A stretch of DNA of 5,428 nucleotides, taken from assembly GCA_038209555.1 (NCBI GenBank), contig JBBQXP010000142.1, forward strand, positions 1 through 5,428. Direction: 5' to 3'. The stretch is from DASQGA01 sp038209555. Lineage in GTDB: Bacteria; Actinomycetota; Thermoleophilia; Gaiellales; Gaiellaceae. A program made the position numbers and the translations under genes. This document shows positions 1-5,065 of this stretch, piece after piece. The notes below the pieces were generated by a model. That model was not told the DNA's origin. It made no database searches and saw nothing but the letters and a program-made list of their open reading frames with translations. Every line of letters starts with the position of its first letter. The first letter of the stretch is position 1.

Positions 1-1764
1 GCCCCGCTCCGCGATCCGGACCTCGTGATGCCCACGACGGCGCAGGTGCTCGGGGCAACGGGCGGGCTTGCCGAGCACATCGGCGAGAAGCGGATGCTCC
101 TCCTGCTCGACAACTTCGAACACCTGGTCGAGGCCGGTTCGGCTCTGGGCGAGCTGCTCGAAGCCTGCCCGAGACTGGACGTACTCGTGACGAGCCGCGA
201 GCGGCTGCGTCTTGCCGCCGAGCAGGAATACGCGGTGCCTCCGTTCGAGGAGGCGGACGGGATCAACTTCTTCTACGCCAGGGCGCGGGCCGTACAGCCC
301 GGCCTCGAGGCGGACGAGGCCGTTCCCGAGATCTGCCGGCGCCTGGACCAGCTCCCGCTCGCGCTGGACCTGGCGGCCGTTCGCGTGAAGGCTCTCGCGC
401 CTGGGCAAATCCTTGCCCGGCTCGAGCAACGCCTGCCGCTGCTCACCGGTGGCGCACGCGATCTGCCGGAGCGTCAGCGGACGCTCAGGGCGACGATCGA
501 ATGGAGCCACGAGCTGCTGGACGAGGACAGTGAGCGTCTTTTCCGCCGACTCTCGGTCTTCCGCGGCGGCTGCACGCTGGACGCGGCCGAGCTCGTCGCA
601 GGCGCCGAGCTCGAAACGCTGCAGTCGCTCGTCGACAAGAGCCTCCTCCGCCACACGGCTGAGCGCTTCTGGATGCTCGAGTCGATTCGCGAGTATGCAG
701 CAGAGCGGCTCGAGGAGTCAGGGGAGGCCACAGAGCTGCGGGAGCGCCACGCAGAGCACTTCCTCGCGCTTGCGGAAGCGGCGGGTCTGTCCCTCGAGCC
801 CAAGGGAAAACAGGATTTCGCGCTATACGCAAACGAGCTCGACAATGCGCGAGCTGCCCTCGACTGGTGGTTCGAGGTAGATCCGACGCAGGCCCTGGAG
901 CTGGCCGCCGCGCTCGAGATGTTGTGGACCACCATCGACCCCGCCGAGGGGATGCGCTGGTTCGAGGTGCTGCTCGACAAAGCTGCCGATGCCCCGCTCG
1001 AGCTTCGGGCACGTGCCCTGCTCGCCTATGCAAGCACGACCCATCCGACGGGAGACGACGCGCTCCCGGAGCGTCTCTACCAGGAGAGCCTGGAAGCGTT
1101 CCGGCAGGTGGGCGACGACCGTGGCGTCGCGATTCTCCTCTTCCGGCTCGGAAACAACGCGTTCTACAGGGGGGAGAACCAACGAGCTCGCCAGCTGGCC
1201 GAGGAAAGCCTCGTCCTCTCCAAGTCGCTCGGCAACCTGGGCGTAGAATCACAGGCGGTCGCTCTCCTCGGGGAGCTCGAGTACGCAAGCGGCAACCTCC
1301 AGGAGGGCGCCGACCTGATCGAGCGCAGCGCCAACCTGGCGGGAGAGACCGGGTTCCTGTGGTGGCGCGCGCGGATGCTACGCAAGCTCGTGGACTGCAT
1401 GCTCGAACTCGGCCGGACGAGCGACGCGGACGCCTGCGCCCGCGAGTCCCTCGAGCTCATGAGCGAGATCGGCGACCGCCAGATGGTGGTCTTCACGCTT
1501 GCCCGTCTGGCACGGATCGCCGCCGAGACCGGCCGCCACGAGCATGCAGGGCTCTTGTGGGGCGCGATCGAAGCGGAGGAGGGACGGACGCCGCTGGGCG
1601 CGTGGGCGAAGGAACGCGATCGGCTGGGAGCCCCGGTCCTCGCCCACGAGGGCCCCGAGTTCGAGCGTGGCCGCACGCAGGGAAGACTGCTTTCGCTCGA
1701 TGAGGGAGTCGATGCGGCCCTCGTCGCCGACATGAGTCCGGCCCGCGCTTCGCGCGAGCCATGA
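1..1764 (+). CDS. AfsR/LuxR-type NB-ARC ATPase regulator with TPR-like repeats (5' truncated)
   Basis: The reading frame is open from the first base, and the codons before the first Met (APLRDPDLVMPT) match the conserved family stretch ahead of Walker B, so the GTG/ATG at 25-30 is not the real start. Counting from base 1, residues 33-41 are the Walker B motif (LLLLDNFEH), 61-68 the VLVTSRER sensor strand, and 118-122 LPLAL, the counterpart of the NB-ARC GLPLA motif. About 159-200 is the winged-helix part (TLRATIEWSHELL...RLSVFRGG). Roughly 260-560 is an all-helical TPR-like array. Known relatives (COG3903-type ATPases) carry an upstream P-loop and often a DNA-binding or adenylate cyclase domain; here those lie outside the window. 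They act as cytoplasmic signal-responsive regulators; the ligand is unknown. The family usually ends near the motif seen at SLDEGVDAAL. The final residues VADMSPARASREP and the stop are encoded by repeat copy A. Confidence 0.9.
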   Translation, partial: APLRDPDLVMPTTAQVLGATGGLAEHIGEKRMLLLLDNFEHLVEAGSALGELLEACPRLDVLVTSRERLRLAAEQEYAVPPFEEADGINFFYARARAVQPGLEADEAVPEICRRLDQLPLALDLAAVRVKALAPGQILARLEQRLPLLTGGARDLPERQRTLRATIEWSHELLDEDSERLFRRLSVFRGGCTLDAAELVAGAELETLQSLVDKSLLRHTAERFWMLESIREYAAERLEESGEATELRERHAEHFLALAEAAGLSLEPKGKQDFALYANELDNARAALDWWFEVDPTQALELAAALEMLWTTIDPAEGMRWFEVLLDKAADAPLELRARALLAYASTTHPTGDDALPERLYQESLEAFRQVGDDRGVAILLFRLGNNAFYRGENQRARQLAEESLVLSKSLGNLGVESQAVALLGELEYASGNLQEGADLIERSANLAGETGFLWWRARMLRKLVDCMLELGRTSDADACARESLELMSEIGDRQMVVFTLARLARIAAETGRHEHAGLLWGAIEAEEGRTPLGAWAKERDRLGAPVLAHEGPEFERGRTQGRLLSLDEGVDAALVADMSPARASREP

Positions 1765-1830
1765 CGACTCGTGTCGGGTTGGGTTAGGGGCGGGAGCAAA
1801 CGAGCCGCACCGGGCAAAGCCCGGCGCGGC
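1726..1830 (+). repeat. Dispersed two-hairpin repeat, copy A
   Basis: This 105-bp GC-rich element recurs at 3071-3176 in the same orientation. By hand alignment I count 92 matches, 13 mismatches and one gap. It holds two hairpins. The first has outer arms 1727-1738 and 1766-1777 (11 Watson-Crick pairs plus one T-G) around an inner stem 1740-1748/1752-1760 with one mismatch and a TTC loop. The second is 1804-1815/1819-1830, a 12-bp stem with one mismatch and an AAA loop. The linker 1789-1800 is the least conserved part. The left part is translated as the C-terminal tail of the ATPase gene, whose TGA stop (1762-1764) lies within the element. It encodes no protein of its own that I can see. It could be a REP/BIME-like or MITE-like dispersed element, or a structured terminator. 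Confidence 0.85.
1804..1830 (+). terminator. Possible terminator hairpin after the ATPase gene
   Basis: GCCGCACCGGGC and GCCCGGCGCGGC form a 12-bp stem with a single A-C mismatch and an AAA loop, 40 nt after the stop of the ATPase gene. There is no T-run downstream (GCGCGCTTGTGG follows), so it lacks the usual intrinsic-terminator tail. In high-GC actinobacteria hairpins without a U-tract can still end transcripts, but that is inference. It is part of the repeated element. Confidence 0.35.
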
Positions 1831-1844
1831 GCGCGCTTGTGGAA

Positions 1845-1888
1845 TCGTAAGATCTGACCCCCGCACCGTTAACCGTTCGCGCTTACGA
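1845..1888. promoter_or_regulatory. Upstream region of R2lox: 7-bp inverted repeat and weak -10-like hexamer
   Basis: TCGTAAG (1845-1851) and CTTACGA (1882-1888) are perfect inverted copies with 30 nt between them, and a GTTAAC palindrome (1868-1873) lies inside. TAAGAT (1848-1853) fits the TAnnnT form of an actinobacterial -10 box, with no convincing -35 box. The placement between repeat copy A and the R2lox ribosome binding site is where a promoter and operator would be expected. A 7-bp repeat can arise by chance, so this is weak. Confidence 0.25.
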
Positions 1889-1896
1889 CCCGGCCG

Positions 1897-1903
1897 AGAG
1901 GAG
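1897..1903 (+). promoter_or_regulatory. Ribosome binding site that fixes the R2lox start
   Basis: AGAGGAG contains AGGAG (1899-1903) with a 7-nt spacer to the ATG at 1911. The GTG directly before it (1908) would have only 4 nt, so the ATG is preferred. Confidence 0.75.
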
Positions 1904-1910
1904 AGCAGTG

Positions 1911-2885
1911 ATGGCGACCACCGAGCGTCAGTCCCTCGATCCGGACGTCGTGCGGAAGTTCCACTTCACGCGCGAGATGATCGAGGGGCCGGTCTACCGG
2001 AAGTACGAGAAGGCGATCCGAAAGTTCTGGAGCGTCGAGGACCTCGACTTCACCCAGGACGCGAAGGACTGGGACCGGATCGATGACGAGCAGAAGCGGG
2101 GCTTGCTCGGGGTCACCGTTCGCTTCCTGGCCGGCGAGCAGAACGTCACGGACGAGCTCGTCCCGATGCTCGTGGCCTCGCACGCGCTCAACCGCTTCGA
2201 CTGGGTCGTCTACCTCTCGACCTTCCTGATGGAGGAGGCGAAGCACGCCGAGTTCTTCATGCGCTGGCACGACCGCGTCGTCGGTGTGCTCGAGCCGGAG
2301 GAGGTCGCACAGCATTTCCTCGTCCGGGGAAAGACGATCGACCCGTCCGGGCGCTTCGAGGTGCGGGATGTCCTGCACGAGGCGTTGCCCTACTACGGCG
2401 GGCGGCTCATGGAGACGACGATGGGCGGCACCGAGGCCGAGATCGAGCGCGCCTTCGTCGCGTTCTCGGCCGCGTACAACGCCTTCGTCGAGGGCGTCCT
2501 GACGATGCCCTCATACGAGATCGTTATCGACACGACCGATGGCTGGAATGCGTTCCCGACGCTGAAGCAGGGTTTCAAGCTGATCCTCAGCGACGAGGGG
2601 CGCCACATCACGTTCGGCACCCATGCCTGCAAGATCCTGATCGAGAAGGATCCTTCCTACGAGGAGGAGGTTCACAAGGTCTTCGATGCGTACCGCGGCA
2701 ACATCGTCGGCCTCGTCGAGTACCAGAAAGCCGTCCCCGGGCTCGATCTGAACAAGTACCAGACGATGAAGGTGCGCCACTACCGGAACCGCTGCCGGGA
2801 GATGGGAGTCACGCCCGACGAGACGCTCATCGAGCAGATCCTCGACCCGTCCATCGACTTCGTGGTGGGAGTCGAGGCCGGGTAG
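1911..2885 (+). CDS. R2-like ligand-binding oxidase (R2lox), ferritin-like Mn/Fe protein
   Basis: A 324-residue cytoplasmic ferritin-like helical protein related to the ribonucleotide reductase R2 subunit but of the R2lox type. Metal ligands read in order: E76 (in GEQNV), E109 and H112 (EEAKH), E194 (YNAFVEG), E229 and H232 (DEGRH). The diagnostic R2lox pair is present: V79, three residues after the first Glu, and Y189, five before the fourth ligand, which in characterised R2lox form a Tyr-Val ether crosslink. F116 stands where R2 has its radical tyrosine (His+4), and there is no obvious R2 C-terminal tail for docking to R1, so it is unlikely to serve ribonucleotide reduction. Known R2lox proteins bind a Mn/Fe cofactor and a long-chain fatty-acid-like ligand and activate O2; the physiological substrate is unknown. 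Compared with the M. tuberculosis protein as I remember it, the stretch between H112 and Y189 is about 20 residues longer. The start is set by AGGAG 7 nt upstream. Databases often mislabel such genes as nrdB or nrdF. Confidence 0.92.
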   Translation: MATTERQSLDPDVVRKFHFTREMIEGPVYRKYEKAIRKFWSVEDLDFTQDAKDWDRIDDEQKRGLLGVTVRFLAGEQNVTDELVPMLVASHALNRFDWVVYLSTFLMEEAKHAEFFMRWHDRVVGVLEPEEVAQHFLVRGKTIDPSGRFEVRDVLHEALPYYGGRLMETTMGGTEAEIERAFVAFSAAYNAFVEGVLTMPSYEIVIDTTDGWNAFPTLKQGFKLILSDEGRHITFGTHACKILIEKDPSYEEEVHKVFDAYRGNIVGLVEYQKAVPGLDLNKYQTMKVRHYRNRCREMGVTPDETLIEQILDPSIDFVVGVEAG

Positions 2886-2888
2886 ACG

Positions 2889-3071
2889 ATGACGGCGACG
2901 GCCAAGCGCTGGACGTGCGTGGAGGCCGGCTGCGACTACGAGCTGGTCGCCCCAGATGTCGCTGCGGCCGTCGAGGGCGCGCAGCGGCACATCGCGGAGG
3001 CGCACGGGAGCTTCGAGCTCGAGGAGATGATCGAGGACGTGCTCGAAGAAGTAACCGACACGAGTCCGTAG
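2889..3071 (+). CDS. DUF1059-type small metal-binding protein
   Basis: A 60-residue protein starting 3 nt after the R2lox stop with no clear Shine-Dalgarno of its own, so it is probably translationally coupled and co-transcribed. It shows C10-x4-C15 followed by D16-Y17, then H34-x4-H39-G40, the Cys/His spacing of the DUF1059 family (predicted small zinc-binding proteins of unknown function). Residues 41-55 form an acidic helix (ELEEMIEDVLEEV). The last residues TDTSP and the TAG stop come from a 17-bp duplication of the edge of repeat copy B. Without the duplication the frame would run on to end ADTSPARAGRGP, very like the ATPase tail. A metal-related role alongside the metalloenzyme R2lox is conceivable, but that is inference from adjacency only. 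Confidence 0.8.
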   Translation: MTATAKRWTCVEAGCDYELVAPDVAAAVEGAQRHIAEAHGSFELEEMIEDVLEEVTDTSP

Positions 3072-3084
3072 CCGACACGAGTCC
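3051..3084 (+). repeat. 17-bp tandem duplication at the left edge of repeat copy B
   Basis: Bases 3051-3067 and 3068-3084 are identical except for one base (GTAACC versus GTAGCC), with CCGACACGAGTCC shared. The unit is the left outer arm of the hairpin element. Because 17 is not a multiple of three, it shifts the reading frame and creates the TAG at 3069-3071 that ends the DUF1059 gene. Copy A has no such duplication. Confidence 0.9.
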
Positions 3085-3176
3085 GGCCCGCGCGGGGCGC
3101 GGGCCATGACGACTCGCGTCGGGTTGGGCAAAAGGGCGAGAGTCAATGAGCCGCACCGGGCAAAGCCCGGCGCGGC
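3071..3176 (+). repeat. Dispersed two-hairpin repeat, copy B
   Basis: This is the second copy of the element at 1726-1830, same orientation, 106 bp. The outer stem 3072-3083/3111-3122 pairs at 11 of 12 positions. The inner stem 3085-3093/3097-3105 is perfect over 9 bp with a GGG loop; copy A has one mismatch there. The second hairpin, 3150-3161/3165-3176, is identical in sequence to copy A. Differences between the copies concentrate in the inner-stem loop and in the linker between hairpins. The two copies flank the R2lox-DUF1059 pair as direct repeats. Confidence 0.85.
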
Positions 3177-3187
3177 TGCATTTAATT
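3150..3187 (+). terminator. Possible terminator after the R2lox-DUF1059 unit
   Basis: A 12-bp stem with an AAA loop (3150-3176) is followed by TGCATTTAATT, which is A/T-rich for this region. This is closer to an intrinsic terminator than the copy A hairpin, though the T-run is short and broken. It would end transcription of the R2lox unit before the nuclease-like gene. Confidence 0.4.
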
Positions 3188-3258
3188 GCTTGCGGCTCAT
3201 CGCTGTGGAGTAGTTGGATGGCTGGTTTCTTTTCCGCGCTCTCCGTAGAGTCCGCGAG

Positions 3259-4695
3259 GTGGCACCTGGCAGCGTTAAGAATGAGTCCGAAAGCTGGCAG
3301 CCGGCGAGGCTAATTCCGGTCGCCGGGATCAAGGGGCAGGAGGAGCAGGAACGCCGCGCTGCGTCCGCGCTGCTCGCTGTAATGGCTGGGGTGCCCGAGT
3401 TCGGTCGTGCGCTCGTCGCCAAGCTTGGCGCTCCGAAGGGGCGGCTAAGCACCTTCGTCGAGATCCAACTCAAGGATCGGGATGGCAAGCTCTCGATTCC
3501 GGACGCCGCGCTCGTGGTGGAACGCGGTAACACTCGGTGGCGTGCGCTTGTCGAAGTCAAGACCGGAAGTGCTGATCTAAAAGCCGAGCAGGTCGGTCGC
3601 TATCTCGATCTCGCTCGGGATCAAGGATTTGACGCTGTCGTCACGATCTCAAACCAGATCACCGCCGGATCCACTGACTCACCTGTGTCGATCGACAAGC
3701 GGAAGCTGAAGCGGGTCGTCTATCACCACCTATCCTGGTGGCAGATCATTACCGAGGCTGTACTTCAGCACCGCTTCCGCGGGGTTTCGGATCCCGACCA
3801 AGCGTGGATCTTGGGCGAGTTCATCGCCTATCTCGATCACGAGAACTCGGGGGCGAGCGGGTTTCAGGACATGGGGGAGAACTGGGTCCGTGCCCGCGAC
3901 GGTGCGCGACAAGGAACACTCCGTGCTCCCGACAAGGAGGTTCGCAGCGTCGCGGAGAGGTGGGAGCAGTTCGTGGACTACTTGGCGCTCGGCCTTTCTC
4001 AGGATCTCGGACGCGCCGTCGAGCCGGTGCGACCTCGGAAACAGAGCTTGTCGGAACGAATCGAGGCGATCGTCCAAGGACTTGCGACTGACGGTGCCCT
4101 CATCGGTGCCGTCCGTGTTCCGGACGCCGTGGCGCCGCTCGTGTTGCGGGCCGATCTGCGGGCCCGCCAACTGACGACGAGCGTCACGGTGGACGCCCCG
4201 CGCGAGGGTCGCCCCGCGGTTCGTATCAACTGGATGCTCCGGCAACTCGCGGCGGCACCGGACGTCTTACGAATCACTGTGGCCTTCGCCAATACGTCTG
4301 AGACGACATCGCTCGTGCTCAGCGAGGCACGCGAATACCCCCAGCGGCTGCTGAGCCCGACTGACCCAAGGCGGGAGCCTCGCTCGTTCGAGCTCGCAAG
4401 GGCAGCCCAACTCGGGCTCAAGGGCGGCAAGGGCGAGGGTTCGTTCGTCCGCGAAACACGCAAACAGGCCATCGAGTTCTACGGCGAGATTGTGCAGAAC
4501 CTGAAACAGTGGCAGGCGAAAGCTCCTAAGCTGCCGGAGCCTCCAGCGCAGGTACCAGAGACACCACAGGCCGAGCCTCCGCCCTTCGCTGCTGACGAGC
4601 GTGAAGTTGGCGAAGCAACGACACCATCTGAGCCGCCCGTAGAGCGCACGCCGGAGCAGCCCGCTCTCGATGCGTGGCGACGCAATAACGATTAG
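3259..4695 (+). CDS. PD-(D/E)XK nuclease-like protein with disordered Pro/Glu-rich tail
   Basis: From the GTG at 3259 it encodes 478 residues. Around 23-135 is a plausible PD-(D/E)XK core: a helix with acidic GQEEQE (26-31), strand and P81-D82, then E99-V-K101 17 residues on, followed by Q111-x3-Y115, resembling the QxxxY motif of RecB-type nucleases, and a strand VVTISN. HHLSWW lies at about 156-161. The middle (~260-400) is mixed and unrecognised. Residues 423-478 are rich in Pro and Glu and probably disordered. No signal peptide or membrane segment is seen. I cannot name a characterised family; a DNA-processing, restriction or defence role is inference from the fold motif. The start is uncertain: TTG 3214 is also in frame, and the best-placed ATGs (3218 with GGAG 7 nt upstream, and 3281) are out of frame. 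In the first 33 codons after the GTG, 24 end in G/C against 31 of 33 in R2lox, suggesting a different origin. Confidence 0.75.
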   Translation: MAPGSVKNESESWQPARLIPVAGIKGQEEQERRAASALLAVMAGVPEFGRALVAKLGAPKGRLSTFVEIQLKDRDGKLSIPDAALVVERGNTRWRALVEVKTGSADLKAEQVGRYLDLARDQGFDAVVTISNQITAGSTDSPVSIDKRKLKRVVYHHLSWWQIITEAVLQHRFRGVSDPDQAWILGEFIAYLDHENSGASGFQDMGENWVRARDGARQGTLRAPDKEVRSVAERWEQFVDYLALGLSQDLGRAVEPVRPRKQSLSERIEAIVQGLATDGALIGAVRVPDAVAPLVLRADLRARQLTTSVTVDAPREGRPAVRINWMLRQLAAAPDVLRITVAFANTSETTSLVLSEAREYPQRLLSPTDPRREPRSFELARAAQLGLKGGKGEGSFVRETRKQAIEFYGEIVQNLKQWQAKAPKLPEPPAQVPETPQAEPPPFAADEREVGEATTPSEPPVERTPEQPALDAWRRNND

Positions 4696-4718
4696 TTGGA
4701 GTTGGGTCGCATCACACA

Positions 4719-4925
4719 TGGCGGTCTAAGGCTGACCACGACGCCGCGCCCGGGCTGTCAATAGCCAGTCAGGGTTTCGCAAGCAGTTCCTCCGTGCCTC
4801 GCACGTCGCCTTTCGTGTCCCGGGTCGAGGCGATAGAACTTCCCGAAGATCCGGTCGTGCTCCGACGCCGGGACGCCAGGGGCTTCGTCGACCGCCTCGA
4901 GCCGGATGGCGCGGGCGTCGACCAT
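4719..4925 (-). pseudogene. Decayed sensor histidine kinase ATPase (HATPase_c) fragment
   Basis: Reading the minus strand from the ATG at 4925 gives a 55-codon frame to a TGA at 4758-4760. It contains IRLEAVDEAPGVP (G1-box like, D13-x-A15-x-G17 with a Gly replaced by Ala), then SEHDRIFGKFYRLDPG (the conserved F-box region of kinases ending DRIFEKFYR-DP), then HGGT, the start of a G2 box. After GGT the kinase pattern GLGL is lost and a stop intervenes. In the same frame past that stop comes PGRGVVVSLRPP (to about 4719), which resembles the final strand of the domain (PGRGS-F-V-LP). The distance from GGT to PGRG is about a dozen residues shorter than usual, so an internal deletion is likely. 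There is no H-box, N-box or Shine-Dalgarno, and a stop sits directly upstream of the ATG. It is a remnant, not a working gene, and lies tail to tail with the nuclease-like gene. Confidence 0.72.
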
Positions 4926-5026
4926 TTAGCACAACGAAGCATGTGAGCTCTCATCGGGGGGCCGCGGGCGTTTGCTCGTCTCCGCACACGCACTACGGCG
5001 CGTCCGCGGCCGCCTAGCGGGCACGG
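4926..5026. other. Intergenic stretch with no recognised gene
   Basis: Neither strand gives a frame that I can match to a protein. The upstream continuation of the kinase remnant would lie here, but I could not trace an N-box or DHp domain. There is a small palindrome CCGC-CTA-GCGG at 5010-5020. Together with the pseudogene, the whole 4696-5065 interval lacks an intact gene. Confidence 0.5.
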
Positions 5027-5065
5027 CGTAGCGACACGCTCCGTAGCGGCTTAAGCTAGGGCCCC
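5027..5065 (+). promoter_or_regulatory. Candidate leaderless-type promoter of the NTF2-like gene
   Basis: TAAGCT (5052-5057) fits the TAnnnT -10 form and ends 8 nt before the ATG at 5066, the arrangement of leaderless actinobacterial transcripts. Two CGTAGCG copies (5027-5033 and 5042-5048, 15 bp apart) lie just upstream and could be a binding site. No good -35 box is visible. The only Shine-Dalgarno-like bases are AGGG (5058-5061), 4 nt from the start, which is too close to be convincing. Confidence 0.4.

Noticed and set aside
485..1288. Long minus-strand open frame of 267 codons inside the ATPase gene
   Set aside because: It is an Arg/Pro/Ala-rich shadow frame typical of high-GC DNA, fully antisense to a gene with clear domain motifs.
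867..1703. 278-codon plus-strand frame within the ATPase gene
   Set aside because: Same-strand out-of-frame shadow rich in Arg, Gly and Pro; the ATPase frame has Walker B, NB-ARC motifs and TPR-like helices.
1378..1866. Minus-strand frames through repeat copy A (and similar frames starting in copy B at 3107 or passing through it to 3560)
   Set aside because: They are antisense to well-supported genes, share only the translated repeat (APGFARCGS, MAR-xRGPDSCR) and show no family resemblance; the repeat merely offers a start codon on the opposite strand.
1911..2885. Ribonucleotide reductase beta subunit (nrdB/nrdF)
   Set aside because: The radical tyrosine position is Phe, the first ligand and Val/Tyr pair are of R2lox type, and no catalytic R1 gene is adjacent.
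1726..3176. Composite transposon or insertion sequence formed by the two repeats
   Set aside because: No transposase lies between or beside the repeats, they are direct rather than inverted, and I see no target-site duplication. Kept only as dispersed repeats.
3071..3176. CRISPR array
   Set aside because: Only two copies, over 1.2 kb apart, with genes between them; no regular spacers and no cas genes.
4769..4993. 74-codon and 68-codon minus-strand frames over 4726-4993
   Set aside because: Both are out of frame with the recognisable kinase remnant and have compositions typical of random high-GC frames.
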